DNA of 64,000 bases from contig OZ038480.1 in assembly GCA_964036315.1 (NCBI GenBank), forward strand, positions 16,949,344 through 17,013,343. Reading direction: 5' to 3'. A model generated the notes under the pieces. That model saw nothing but the letters and a program-made list of their open reading frames with translations, had not been told where the DNA came from and did not search any database. The first letter of the stretch is position 1, and every line of letters starts with the position of its first letter. Below are positions 39,724 through 49,795 of this stretch, in pieces. The position numbers were made by a program, and so were the translations under genes. Source of the stretch: Acanthosepion esculentum. Lineage: Eukaryota > Mollusca > Cephalopoda > Sepiida > Sepiidae.

Positions 39724-39750
39724 TGTATATATATATATATATATATATAT
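39724..39750. repeat. (TA)n microsatellite
   Basis: Short TA tract preceding repeat P copy 3. Confidence 0.9.
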
Positions 39751-39754
39751 GAAG

Positions 39755-39898
39755 GAATATAGTCTTAGGGTGTGCTATATTTCTGGGATAAAGTACTCAA
39801 TATTAGAGAGATAGAGCGTGTATAAATATAAAAGTGAACATTGAAGTCAACACTTAGAGGCGATAGTTTGTTTCATGCTAGACGCAATAGTCAGGGCA
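39755..39898 (+). repeat. Dispersed repeat P, copy 3
   Basis: AGTACTCAATATTAGAGAGA, GAACATTGAAGTCAACACTT and TGTTTCATGCTAGACGCAAT. TA arrays lie on both sides. Confidence 0.7.

Positions 39899-39900
<2 letters not shown>

Positions 39901-39966
<66 letters not shown>
39901..39966. repeat. (TA)n microsatellite
   Basis: About 33 units. Confidence 0.95.
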
Positions 39967-39967
<1 letters not shown>

Positions 39968-39968
<1 letters not shown>

Positions 39969-40237
39969 AGAGATGGATAAATTGGCTTCTAAATTACGCA
40001 AAAATGAAAATAACACTGAAAGCTCATTTTAACTGATATATTTACCAGAATTACACAAAAATATCTTGAAATACTAAAGTATAAATTTATTCAATAAAAT
40101 CGCCATTGGCTTCAATCACGGCCTTCAGACAATTTCCGAATTTCCTGCTACTCTTCTGGACGGTCTTCTTATTTAAGTTGGTGAATACTGCCATAAGCCT
40201 TGCTTTCAGTTCATCTTTGGTGTTACAAGGAGTTTAG
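39968..40237 (-). pseudogene. Tc1/mariner transposase C-terminal remnant
   Basis: The minus strand at 40237-40090 reads TPCNTKDELKARLMAVFTNL, NKKTVQKSSRKFGNCLKAVI and EANGDFIE, then a stop. The ending 'R-L-x-x-V-I-E-A-N-G-x-F-I/F-E' is typical of a Tc1/mariner lineage. About 120 bp of 3' UTR follows, to the (TA)n array. The catalytic domain is missing; it abuts a LINE-J fragment at 40238. Confidence 0.7.
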
Positions 40238-40445
40238 TTGGCCCCAGATGTTGCAATGAGTTACTCTCCTTTAGGTTATCGTCATCCATGCCGATAGACG
40301 GTAGAAAAGGATCTCTCAGTTGATTAATAGAAAGTAGTTTTGTTTTGAGGACGTTTAAATTATTCTTTACCCCAGTTAAGAACAGAAGTTTAGGTCACTT
40401 TTGAGATCAGCTCCCAGTTTGACCTTATCGAACCGACCGGAATTA
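40238..40445 (-). pseudogene. LINE-J RT fragment downstream of the catalytic motif
   Basis: Minus strand: DKVKLGADLKSDLNF, a V-x-N-W-G-K-K context, then NYFLLIN/SINQLRDPFLPSIG in alternating frames and an S-L-Q-H-L-G end. It is the region just after YADD (compare 33.35 and 43.2 kb). It is truncated on both sides, with mariner sequence at the 3' junction. Confidence 0.55.
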
Positions 40446-40743
40446 CTATTTTCTAATTTTTCTTTTTACAGGGACTATCATGTGAACATTCCTTAAATCT
40501 ACACTTACTTTTAGGAAAGATCCTTGAAGATTTTCTACAACACAGTTCCCGAGAGAATAAAAATTTCCATCTTATTTTATTTGATTGTCTTCTTTGTCTA
40601 TTTTCTCAACCAATTCATGACTTGTATGTTTTTTTTATCAAAACATGCGACAACTTCTCAGCTTAAACTTCAAACCTAATGCAACAATTTCATTCCACCT
40701 TCCATATTCAGTTAACATCTTCGGCTTTGAGGCTGAGTTTAAA

Positions 40744-40746
<3 letters not shown>
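40446..40746. other. No gene seen
   Basis: Unrecognised sequence. Confidence 0.5.
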
Positions 40747-40776
<30 letters not shown>

Positions 40777-40779
40777 GGA
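40747..40779. repeat. (AAT)n microsatellite
   Basis: About 10 units. Confidence 0.9.
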
Positions 40780-40830
40780 CTCTCCCGTCGGTTTCGACGT
40801 ATGAGGATCTGACAGCATAATTGATTCAGG

Positions 40831-41052
40831 TTATGAAATTGTGTGCGATAATCTTAAGTGGCGCCTAATACCCGCTAGTGATTTACAAAGGTGACCACAT
40901 ATGGAGCAAGAGTGAGGATTGGGAGATGAGGTCACTGTTAGATTGGCTGACCTTTTAGGTCTTGCTTTCGCTTCTTGAAGATGATTCAGACAAGCAGATG
41001 GAAAACTGCTGAGTCCACTAAAACACGTTGATCTCCATTCTACCCGCTCCAA
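40831..41052 (-). pseudogene. LINE C-terminal tail with C2H2 zinc finger
   Basis: A 73-codon minus-strand frame: SACLNHLQEAKARPKRSANL, then CSICGHLCKSLAGIRRHLRL and SH, a C-x2-C-x12-H-x4-H finger near residues 51-72, then a stop. This resembles zinc-finger tails at the C-terminus of some invertebrate LINE RT proteins. No RT motif is left. It might instead be a host zinc-finger fragment, but the short length and repeat context argue against that. Confidence 0.45.
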
Positions 41053-41071
41053 GGCTAAGCTCTCGAGGGCG

Positions 41072-41161
<90 letters not shown>
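41072..41161. repeat. (TA)n microsatellite
   Basis: About 45 units, one of the longest in the window. Confidence 0.95.
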
Positions 41162-41168
<7 letters not shown>

Positions 41169-41366
41169 ATAATTATAATAATAATATAGTAGAATAGGAG
41201 ATAGTTTCTATGTGTGTGCATGAAATAAGATTTGGAGTACAGGACTTTTAAATACGAAAATATTATTTACACCCCTACGTGTAGTAACAATATTTTTAAT
41301 AATTTGGCATTATAGTTCTCTTAAGAAAATGAAAATAATTTTTATACACCCCAATGTAGAATAATA

Positions 41367-41842
41367 CCGTAATTCCCCATATATAATACGCCTCCATCCA
41401 TAATACGCACCTCTAAAATTGTGCTGAAAGTTTTGGAAAATGCTTCAACTCACGCATAACACGCATCCCTTGTTTGGTAATTAAACCCTATAAATTGTCC
41501 CCCTCCAATTTCGTTACGGTCAGCGTTTCCTACTCTTATTAAAAATGGTTTTAAACAGAGAATAATATTAATTAAATTTAGTTTTATGCTAATTCCTATT
41601 TTATTTTTCATTTGTAAATATTGTTAGGTACATATGATTGTATTTGACATCCTTGTGGGGTCGCAATCGCCGAATGTTAATGTCAAATTGTCGTATGTTT
41701 GTGGAGAGTTGTCATTTTGCAACTGGAATCGACCTATAAAACGGCAAATTTTAAATATTTTTTTGTAGCTGAGCATAATACGCACCCCTAATTTTGTTTA
41801 TTATTTTTTAGAAAAATGCGTATTATTCATGGGGAATTACGG
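41367..41842. mobile_element. 476-bp MITE with CCGTAATTCCCCAT termini
   Basis: Termini CCGTAATTCCCCATATATAA and, inverted, CCGTAATTCCCCATGAATAA, flanked by TA. Subterminal CATAATACGCACCTCTAAAA and AGCATAATACGCACCCCTAA are further matching pairs. No transposase codons are recognised in the interior. Confidence 0.8.
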
Positions 41843-41941
41843 TAATAATATAGTGGAATCATAGATTATCTTTAGACGTGTGCATGAAATAAGTTTTGGA
41901 ATAAAGGTCTGCAAAAAACGAAAATACATTTCATAAACCTT

Positions 41942-41943
41942 AA

Positions 41944-41985
<42 letters not shown>
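41942..41985. repeat. (AAAT)n/(AAT)n microsatellite
   Basis: Upstream boundary of the LINE-D copy that follows. Confidence 0.9.
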
Positions 41986-41988
<3 letters not shown>

Positions 41989-42262
41989 TGGCACATGAGG
42001 ACATCAATAATTCTAGTTTTAGTTGGAGCCCACAGATTGATTGAAAAAGGTTCCAATAGACTCATTGAAGGGATTTCTGATAGCCCATGCCTTAAAGAAA
42101 TACAAAAATTGTTCTCACGAGTACCTCCCACACCTTACGAAGGGCTTTATCTATGTAAAATATGTGTGATTTTTTTAAGTGCCTGATGCCATTTCTAACC
42201 TTAGGTCTCGTGTCGGGACCCGGAAAGAAATGAGTACACACCAGAAAGCAAAGGAAATAAAA
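41986..42262 (+). pseudogene. LINE-D fragment, copy 6
   Basis: Plus strand: MWHMRTSIILVLVGAHRLIE, KGSNRLIEGISDSPCLKEIQ and KLFSRVPPTPYEGLYL. The 3' UTR contains GTCTCGTGTCGGGACCCGGA and ends in TAA-type repeats at 42263. 5'-truncated inside the endonuclease region, precisely at (AAT)n. Confidence 0.7.

Positions 42263-42354
<92 letters not shown>
42263..42354. repeat. (ATT)n(AAT)n inverted microsatellite
   Basis: (ATT)n to 42315 passes directly into (AAT)n to 42353: an almost perfect palindrome able to form a long hairpin or cruciform. Confidence 0.95.
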
Positions 42355-42355
<1 letters not shown>

Positions 42356-42595
42356 TGAGACTGTACCAATAGTAATCAGAACTCTGAACCTCTTGAGAAA
42401 AAGAATGGGGAATTTTACTAACAGTGTCCCAGGTAACATCAACATACAAGTTGCCCAAAAGATCGCCCTACTAGGAACATCCCAGAAACTAAGAAAAGTG
42501 TTATCAATTAAATGACAATTCTCCTATAGGGTCTAAGGACCATAGTTTGAACCCTGCTCTACAGGATACAAAACAGGAAACATAACATACACAAA
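42355..42595 (+). pseudogene. LINE-D-related fragment, copy 7 (other subfamily)
   Basis: Plus strand: VPIVIRTLNLLRKRMGNFTN, SVPGNINIQVAQKIALLGTS and QKLRKVLSIK, then a stop at about 42514. Same final domain layout as other LINE-D copies, but only weak sequence similarity. A short 3' UTR leads to (AAT)n at 42596. Confidence 0.6.

Positions 42596-42664
<69 letters not shown>
42596..42664. repeat. (AAT)n microsatellite
   Basis: About 23 units between LINE-D copies. Confidence 0.95.
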
Positions 42665-42665
<1 letters not shown>

Positions 42666-43038
42666 CAGAATTCCAAAAAGTATCAAAATACAAAGACCTT
42701 GAAATCGAAATCTCAAAACTGTGGCACATGAGATCATCAATAATTCTAGTTGTAATTGGAGCCCTCAGATTGATTGACAAAGGTTCCAATAGACTCATTG
42801 AAGGGATTCCGGTAGCCCATGCCTTAAAGGAATACAAACAATTGTACTCACAAGTACAGCTCCCACATTACGAAGATATTTATCTACGTGAAATGTGTGT
42901 GATCTTAGATTTTTATTTATTTATTTTTTTTTACAAAAATGATGAGTGGAAATATCATGATCCCATTTCAGAATTTAGGTCTTTGGTTGGGATCCGGAAG
43001 GAAATGTGTGTACAACTAAAATAAAAGGAAATAATAAT
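42665..43038 (+). pseudogene. LINE-D fragment, copy 8
   Basis: Plus strand: KYKDLEIEISKLWHMRSSII, LVVIGALRLIDKGSNRLIEG, IPVAHALKEYKQLYSQVQLP. A 3' UTR with TTTGGTTGGGATCCGGAAGG ends in AAGGAAATAATAAT at 43038. 5' truncation lies at the (AAT)n. Confidence 0.7.
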
Positions 43039-43890
43039 CCTTTCACGCGAACCCAGGTATCCCCCAAGGCTCTATCTTGGGTCCTACGCTGATTCTGATC
43101 TTCGTCAATGATCTTCCTGATCACATCAGTTCCCAACTAGGCATTTATGCTGATGATACTACCATTTACTCCTGTCTCAATAGCAAATCTGTCAGGGTTG
43201 ACAAAGTTAACCTGGCTGCTGCTCTTGAAAAGGACTTCCAATCAGTGGTTAACTGGAACGCCTACATCGAATCAACAGCTGCATCTACTGCAAGGGAATT
43301 TGTGTCACTGTATGGTAGCTGAAAGTTTTTATCGTCAAAGTCCATCTTGCACATTTAAAAATCTACCATTCGTCTTTGCATTGGACACTGCCGCCATATC
43401 TGGTCTGGTCCTCCTGCTATTCATCTTTGAGGTTCTTGGGAAAATCCAAAGAAGAATCTGCAATATAATAGATCCTGATTTGGCATCTCGACTGCAGTCA
43501 ATTTCTCACCGACGCGACGTGGCTTCCCTCTGTCTTTTCTACAAATATTTCCATGGTTAATCTGACGAGCTTTTTATCTCCTGGTGATCGGACAAAGTGT
43601 GTTTAAGCGTGCTACTAGATTGGCAACTAGGTCCCACTCTTTTAGTGTCGAATCAGGTACATTTAACCGCCACTTCTATTCCAACAGTTTCTTTTCATCG
43701 CCCTTCCCTCCTGTGGAACTCCCTTCAGTTTTCTTGCTTCCCTAATAACTACAATCATCAAATATTTAAATGCAACGTCAATCGCCATCTTCTATCTTCT
43801 TGAACCCCGTTCAGCTTTTATTCTTTCCTCGCCCCCACCTATACCCCGTCTTTTCTCTCACCTTCACTCTCTGTAACCCCCTGTGTACTA
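43039..43890 (+). pseudogene. LINE-J RT palm and tail, internally deleted
   Basis: Plus strand: the P-Q-G-S-I-L-G-P block at about 43058-43083 (motif B region), LILIFVNDLPDHISSQLGIY, then A-D-D (motif C Y-A-D-D at about 43150) and TTIYSCLNSKSVRVDKVN. After a deletion near 43265 the sequence resumes at the late tail: GKIQRRICNIIDPDLASRLQ, SISHRRDVASLCLFYKYFHG, then HRPSLLWNSLQFSCFPN. The UTR has TCTCTGTAACCCCCTGTGTA. Stops and shifts throughout. Confidence 0.75.
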
Positions 43891-44360
43891 GGGAGATTCT
43901 CACCAGTCTTTTCAGAGAAAATATAAAGGATCTGCGGTACAAATAACATCAGGAAAAAGCTGGACGACACTTCGCAGATATCTCTCCGGAGTAAGACCTC
44001 CGCCCATAGAGGAGAACATGACTAAAGACTGTGTGTACGCTATCCCGTACAGCTGTGGAAAGAAATATGAAGTGGGGACAGGCCGCCCCCTTAAGGTAAG
44101 GCTTCAAGAACACCAGAAAGCTGTAACACGAGGAGAAGTGGAAACATCAGGCGCGGCTGACCACATATGGAGAGAGAAGGGAGATCACCGCCCTCTGTAG
44201 GATCAGGTTGAGATCATAGACAAAGAAAACCATTGGAAAATTCATAAACTTAAGAAATCAGCACATATGCTAGGCCACAAAAATCTCCTAAGCAGACCAA
44301 GCATAGAAATGAATACAATATGTGAACCAGTAATAATGAGTGCCAGAGAAAAGCGATAAT
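43891..44360 (+). pseudogene. Penelope-like GIY-YIG endonuclease remnant (second clade)
   Basis: Plus strand: GVRPPPIEENMTKDCVYAIP, YSCGKKYEVGTGRPLKVRLQ, EHQKAVTRGEVETSGAADHI, then WREKGDHRPL and a stop. Further on is a KSAHMLGHKNLLSRPSIEMN stretch. The C-S-C-G, T-x-R-P-L-x-x-R-x-x-E-H and A-x-H blocks are those of Penelope GIY-YIG domains; the usual Y-I-G is changed to V-G-T context. It is fused to a LINE-J 3' end at about 43890, which lacks its last bases. Confidence 0.75.
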
Positions 44361-44499
44361 AACAAAAATTGCAATATGAGCTCTGGTAAAAACATGATTT
44401 AATAATCACAGCAAAAATTGCAATATGAGCACTGGTAAAAAAGGTTGCTGAAGACATTAGGTTTATAATAACCAGAAATTCATACACAGATGTCCTCAA

Positions 44500-44752
44500 G
44501 GACACATGGCACAGTGGCGTTGGTTAGATCCAGTGACAGGGCCCAAAGAGTGTGACTTCAATACCCAGTTAATAACTGACATCCATTAAACATGGAACGT
44601 GGAACTAGAACAGTCTACAGTGAGCGAAATAAAGGGTTCAGTTCGACATTCCAACCACCTGAAGAAGGCCAAAGCGTACAACGGTCGAAACGTTGTAATA
44701 AATATGGCATAAAAAGATGAGGACAATAGTCAGAATAATGTAAATATTTTAC
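44500..44752 (+). mobile_element. SINE-1 copy, near full length
   Basis: Head CACATGGCACAGTGGCGTTG (A box TGGCACAGTGG), B-box-like GACTTCAATACCC at about 44550. The body AAAGGGTTCAGTTCGACATT, the hairpin CCTGAAGAAGGCCAAAGCGT / ACGGTCGAAACG and tail TTGTAATAAATATGGC follow, ending in ATAATGTAAATATTTT. It carries one tail unit only. Confidence 0.8.
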
Positions 44753-44784
44753 TGATATTTTACTGTCAACTGATCTGATGAGAT

Positions 44785-45222
44785 TTCCTCTTTGCCACCT
44801 CGACCGTATGAATTTAAGCCTGCCACAAGACTGACTACTAAGTCTAACCGTTTTACTGTTGAATTACCTAAATTCAACTGTCGCTTCCATTCTAATATTT
44901 TCTTTTCTCGCCTGTGGAGCCCCCATTTTATTTATATCTCCTCTGCCACATACAACCTTAAAAAAATTAAATGCAACGTGAATCGCCATCTTGTCTTCCT
45001 GAAATATGTTATTTTATTGTCCTTTTTTCTTCATTCTCTTTCATTCCCTGTAACCACTTGCGTCCCTTTTTTAGTCAATCGCCATCTTCTGTCTTCTTGA
45101 ACCCGTTCAGCTTTTATTCTCTCCTCAGTCCCCCTCATACCCAGTCTTTTCTCTCATGTTCACTCTCTGTAACCCCCAGCGTACTAGGGACATTATCACC
45201 TTGCTTGGGGTGAAATGATTAA
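44785..45222 (+). pseudogene. LINE-J RT tail and 3' UTR
   Basis: Plus strand: PPRPYEFKPATRLTTKSNRF, TVELPKFNCRFHSNIFFSRL, then W-S-P-H-F (W-N-x-L-P position) and KKIKCNVNRHLVFLK. The UTR repeats a C-N-V-N-R-H-L-like segment and ends with CTTGCTTGGGGTGAAATGAT then (AAT)n at 45223. Confidence 0.7.
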
Positions 45223-45262
45223 AATAATAATAATAATGATAATATTAATAATAATAATAATG

Positions 45263-45327
<65 letters not shown>

Positions 45328-45328
45328 A
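45223..45328. repeat. (AAT)n and (TA)n tracts
   Basis: AAT/AATG to 45265, then (TA)n to about 45326. Confidence 0.9.
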
Positions 45329-45394
45329 CCTTTGCTCTCTGTAACTCCCTGAATACTAGTGACATTATCCCCTTGCTTGGGGTGAAATGATTAA

Positions 45395-45395
<1 letters not shown>
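45329..45395 (+). mobile_element. LINE-J terminal 3' UTR fragment
   Basis: TTTGCTCTCTGTAACTCCCT and CTTGCTTGGGGTGAAATGAT; a second copy of the LINE-J 3' terminus, ending in (AAT)n. Confidence 0.75.

Positions 45396-45424
<29 letters not shown>
45396..45424. repeat. (AAT)n microsatellite
   Basis: About 9 units preceding LINE-D copy 9. Confidence 0.9.
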
Positions 45425-45425
<1 letters not shown>

Positions 45426-45660
45426 CGAGACTAAATAAATGCAAGGACTCCATATAGAAATCAGTAGAATGTGGCATCTTAAGACAACAACATTAACTGT
45501 TATTATTGTCTCTTTGGGAATTATATCAAAAGGAACAAAGAACTATGCGTATAAAATTCGTGGGTGCCCTAAAATATGTCTGTTGCAAAAGACCATGCAG
45601 ATAGGTACTTCTCACATCTTGCGTAGATTACTCTGCACGCAGTAATTACAATTACATATT
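45425..45660 (+). pseudogene. LINE-D fragment, copy 9 (diverged)
   Basis: Plus strand: LHIEISRMWHLKTTTLTVII, VSLGIISKGTKNYAYKIRGC and QIGTSHILRRLLC, then a stop near 45644. The K-x-x-x-L-x-I-E-I-x-x-M-W pattern and final L-R-R match other LINE-D copies. The 5' truncation is at (AAT)n. Confidence 0.65.
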
Positions 45661-46979
45661 TTTTCTCCCATTGCCTGGCACCTCATCTGACTGCATCATC
45701 TGATAAAAAAGCTCCTGAAATCTCTGTCTGAGACTTGGGCTTCACAATGCGGCGGCGGCGGCGGCGTTAGCAGCAGTAACTACAAGAACAACTACATAGT
45801 TGAATCAAAGGCCCCCTTTAAAAAGAACCTCGACGTCGTGTGATGGTTACAAGCTTAACTTACTAGAATTATTACGAGGGAGTAAGCGAGTCCAAATCCT
45901 CTCTTGGTGCCGCCTACATTCGGCCTTGTCCCGCGTCCAACCTACGCTTAAAAATTCTCCACTAATGCAGAGATAAAAATAAACTTTTAAATAAAGCTCT
46001 GTAAAAACGAAATTGCTTTTGATAAACCCAAACAAAAAAATAGATTCACATCAAATATGATGACCGAATTTCTAAATGTGGTCATATGTTTAATCCTAAT
46101 GAAAGAAGCAGATACGGTTCCCTTTTGTTCATAATCTAAGAATCCGGATAAGGTAAGACCCGGCATTTCTTCCGGCATCGCTTATCAATGGGATGCCATT
46201 AGAAAAAGAAAGATCAAAATATTGGCAGAGATTTTGGTGAAGGCATACGAGGATATTTGATTCAAGCAAATGGTAAATTACTTGAAATTTTTGTTTTATC
46301 GACATCAAGTAATCTCTTTATCAATCATTGTGTCGGGATATTTGTTTATGTAATGGTATCTATCGCTTTGTTTTATGATCTGATTATATAATCTAATTTA
46401 GGATTCGAACTCGTCAGTCTACGTTATCTTTTATTGAACTTAATATTAGTCAATTCACAAGAGTAATCAGAGAAGAAGGACAACGGCTAATGTTTTCCCA
46501 GACGGACATACTTGGCATAATACAAAGTATTTTTTTATTTGAATCGGAAAATACTTATGTTTAATCACTTGATACGATTTCGTGATACCATTGTATTATT
46601 TTGACACTTTTTTTTGTTTATTTGTTCGTAGCTAGACTTTAGGGAAGAAACCAAAATTTATGTTTTTGTTGATTCAAAGTCTGCAATGCCTGCAAACACT
46701 GAAATTATCAAAATGATCTTTTGGCGTGTAATGATGCCTATCAGTTTCTATCAATTTGACTTGATAATTACTAATCTTTTTCTATCTAATTCAGCTTATT
46801 GTTGTCTCTGTTGAAATGCGGGGCACTCATCAGTCCCAAGAAATCAGGGATCTTTGCGTGGAGTGTTTTTGACTCAGTTGCTGATGATAGTATCCGTCAT
46901 TCACGGGAGACAGTGGATCTATGCACGGAAGGTTTTTGATTCTCGTGACGGTCAGGTGCATTTTAGCACTTGTCCGTCA
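45661..46979. other. No gene recognised
   Basis: About 1.3 kb of mixed A/T-rich sequence with a short (CGG)n at 45750-45765. Degenerate versions of the 67-bp minisatellite unit begin near 46820 (CACTCATCAGTCCCAAG and CGTGGAGTGTTTTTGA). Confidence 0.5.
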
Positions 46980-46984
46980 CTAGA

Positions 46985-47855
46985 ATAAAAAAAAGTGACC
47001 GTGGATCGGTGTCAGTAAAATTGGAGAGTTATTGATACATCCATTGAAGGCGTCACACATCAGTTTCGGGAGATCATGGATCTGCGATTGGAGACTTTTT
47101 GATACATCCGTTGATGGTGACATCCAACAGTTTCCAGAGAAAATAGTTCAGCCATTTAAGAGTTTTTGATACATCTGTCGATGGTGTCACTCATCAGTTT
47201 TGAGAGATCATGGATTTGCGATTGGAGAATTTTTGATACATCCGTTGATGTTTCGACAACAGTTTCGAGAGAAAATGGATCTGCGATTTAAGAGTTTTTG
47301 ATACATCTGTTCGAAAAAACATGATTCTCCGATTGGAGAGTTTTTTATATATCCGTTGATGGTGTCACCCATCACTGGAGAAAATGGATCTGCGATGGGA
47401 GATTTTTTATATATCCGGTGATGGTGTCACACATCGGTTTCGAGAGACAATGCATCTGCGATTGGAGAGTTTTTGATATATCCGGTGACGGCGTCGCCCA
47501 TCTGTTTCGAGAGCCAATTGATCTGGAATTCGAGAGTTTTTGATACATCCGTTGAAGGTGTCACCCATCAGTTTCGGGAAATCATGGATCTGCAATTTAT
47601 GATTTTTTGATAGATCTGTCGATGGTGTCACCCATCAGTGTTGAGAGATCATGGTTTGCGATTGGATAGTTTTTGATGCATCCGTTGACGGTGTCACCCA
47701 TCAGTTTTGGGAGATCATGTATCTGCGATTGGAGAGTTTTGATACATCCGTTGTTGGTGTGATCCAACAGTTTCGAGAGATAATGGATCTGCGATTTAAA
47801 AGTTTTTGATACATCCGTCGATGGTGTCACCCATCAGTGTTGAGAGAATATGAAT
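46985..47855. repeat. 67-bp minisatellite joined to a VCR element
   Basis: Repeating landmark GATACATCCG or variants at 47034, 47101, 47168, 47235, 47300, 47347, 47409, 47475, 47542, 47609, 47675, 47741 and 47808. Spacings are 65-67 bp except two shortened units (about 47 and 62). A typical unit contains GTGTCACCCATCAGTTTCGA, TGGATCTGCGATTGGAGAG and TTTTTGATACATC. The last unit runs straight into VCR core sequence. Confidence 0.9.
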
Positions 47856-48495
47856 CTGCTCCAAATGGGCAAGTAATTAACAACCCAAAACTGTGATAAA
47901 AACACTATGAAAGTATAAAAATACATTTTTATATTAAAAATAACAGCAGTAAATTTTAGTATCTGTCTATATTTCTGAGATGAGGTATTATGTACACTAT
48001 TTACATTATTCGGACTATCGTCCTAATCTTTGTGGCCATATTTATTACAACGTTTCGGCCGTTGTACGGTCCGGCTTTCCTCAGGTTGTTGGAATGTCGA
48101 ACTGAACCCTTTATTTCGCTCACTGGGGTAGACTTTTCTAGTTCCACGTGCCATGTTTAATGGATGTCAGTTATCAGTTATCTCCTGTTAATTACCCTCT
48201 CCAAATTCTGCACTGCGGGTATTGAACTCACACCCTTTGTGTCCTGTCACTGGATCTAACTAACGCCTTCATCCACTGTGCCATGTGTCCTTGAGAACAC
48301 CTGGCACAGAAGAAGACCGGGACGTTGTAATAAATATGGCGACAAAGATGAGGACAATATCTGAATAATGTAAATAGTGTACAATAAATTTTAATATTAA
48401 AAAAAATTACCAAAGCTCTCAAAATAATTAAATTTCGGCATTAAATGACCCATAAGTAGTTGATGTGCCGTTAAACAAACAAACAAATAAATAGA
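47856..48495 (+). mobile_element. VCR element, copy 6, split by a SINE-1
   Basis: CAAATGGGCAAGTAATTAAC matches the end of the VCR core, and GTGATAAAAACACTATGAAA is the A/T spacer. After the SINE-1 insertion the element resumes with a single VNTR-like unit and the tail GGCATTAAATGACCCATAAG, GTTGATGTGCCGTTAAAC and (AAAC)n at 48478. The 5' modules (30-bp VNTR and core) are replaced by the 67-bp minisatellite. Confidence 0.7.
47959..48384 (-). mobile_element. SINE-1 insertion with 9-bp target duplication and inverted tails
   Basis: TAAATTTTA flanks both sides (47950-47958, 48385-48393). On the minus strand the tRNA-like head CACATGGCACAGTGGATGAA, B-box-like GAGTTCAATACCC, body and tail run from about 48300 down to 47959. 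The high-coordinate end additionally carries an inverted tail piece (48318-48384, ACGTTGTAATAAATATGGCG). Its reverse complement is at 47985-48052, so the insertion is bounded by 60-bp inverted repeats. Confidence 0.8.
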
Positions 48496-48800
48496 ATTGC
48501 TGAAAAATTGATGAAAATCGTAAAGAAATGCATTGTTATTCAAGAATTAAGATAATCATTACTAGCAGAATAAAGTTGGTTTCTATACAATGGTTCTTAG
48601 AATTATATCCCATCTTTACTCCATATTCCCGGATTTGAAAGTTACCAATTGTGTCGGATATATAAGGAAGATCCCATAAAAACAACCAACATGGAAACGC
48701 AAGTTTGGAAAGAAATAATTCTACAATAACTTAACGTATATGTATACTTTTTGGTGTGTAGATATAAATACAGTAAAATGGACCTTGCTAACCGAAAGCT
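48496..48800. other. No gene seen
   Basis: A/T-rich sequence without recognised content. Confidence 0.5.
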
Positions 48801-48805
48801 CCTCT

Positions 48806-48895
48806 GTGGCCCAATCGGTAAAGGCACGTCAAGCTATATGACGGTTCCGTATAGGATACAGGTTCGATTTCTGTCGGAGGATGCATATAGAAATG
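48806..48895 (+). mobile_element. SINE-2 head with A and B boxes
   Basis: TGTGGCCCAATCGGTAAAGG (A box TGGCCCAATCGG) and CAGGTTCGATTTCTGTC (B box) lie about 50 bp apart, as in tRNA-derived promoters, followed by GGAGGATGCATATA. Same family as 17525-17612. Downstream SINE sequence is not delimited. Confidence 0.65.
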
Positions 48896-48999
48896 TGTTT
48901 ATCTATGAATTTGTTTCTGTCTATAGTTGCATACAAGTGTGTGTACATTTCTTTTTCTAATGTTCACAAGACCCATGAGCCGCTCAAGGTAGAGAGCTA

Positions 49000-49350
49000 C
49001 TAAATGAAGTTGTTGGAAGGGTGCATAGAGTGGAGGCAAGAGGAACATATTATGAGCAGCATATGTAGATACTGGTATCGGAGAAGTCTGGGAGTCCGTT
49101 CCACAATGAAACGGTTCAGGGGGAAGAATCTGTGTGAGTGGAACTTCTTCCTTACGAATGGAATTTGGAGTGAAAGAGGATGTGTCGACTCTGTGGACGT
49201 AACCTGGTGGGTCTATAGCTGAAGATATTGCTGGTGGAACGAAGGAATGTAGTTCGCCCGAACATCTTCCATGAAAATAGAGATCAGGTAGCGAGAGGCA
49301 AGCAAGGTTCCAACTGTTGGAAAGGGGTTGTAAGGTTAGAAATAATTAAT
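49000..49350 (-). pseudogene. LINE-J-related RT tail fragment
   Basis: The plus-strand text GGGAGTCCGTTCCACAATGA corresponds on the minus strand to the W-N-x-L-P region of LINE-J tails, as in the 330-548 fragment (GGGAGTCTGTTCCACATGGC). The surrounding minus-strand codons are heavily shifted. Confidence 0.45.
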
Positions 49351-49639
49351 CACCCACATGGCCGCGTAAACGATTTTTAACTCTGTTGAAGCTGGAAAAT
49401 GAGCATAGGGCAGCCCGGTACAGATGCAGCGGCAAGGCTCGATATTTTGGTCTGATCTGGCTCTTTACACACAGAACATGGCAGAATGGGCTGTGTATAT
49501 ACTGTTATACCGGCCATTTTTCTAGCATGCTTCTTTGCGCGGGTATATCCGTGCGAGTGAATGTAGCAATTAATGTGTTTAACTCAAAAGCAGAATGTTA
49601 AAGAGTACACAGGAACTTTAACCGATTCCGGGTCAATAA

Positions 49640-49795
49640 TCCTACCCGGTCTTTTGAACAGGAGTAGAGGTTTATTCTTAGTTTTCTTTTTAGGATTGGA
49701 TTTCCGATTCCGTCTTTTCCTTCTCTTTCACTTCCAGTAGCTCCTTGCGTCTTTGTAATATTATCGTCTTGTTTGGGGTGAATCGATTAAAAAAA
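49640..49795 (+). mobile_element. LINE-J 3' UTR fragment
   Basis: CTCCTTGCGTCTTTGTAATA and GTCTTGTTTGGGGTGAATCG then ATTAAAAAAA; the standard LINE-J terminus in diverged form. Confidence 0.6.

Noticed and set aside
42092..42837. Frames with long runs of N, I, L or Y
   Set aside because: Translations of (AAT)n/(ATT)n tracts joined to antisense LINE-D.
45850..46178. Two overlapping minus-strand frames of about 60 codons
   Set aside because: No conserved motif, and length is within chance expectation for A/T-rich DNA.
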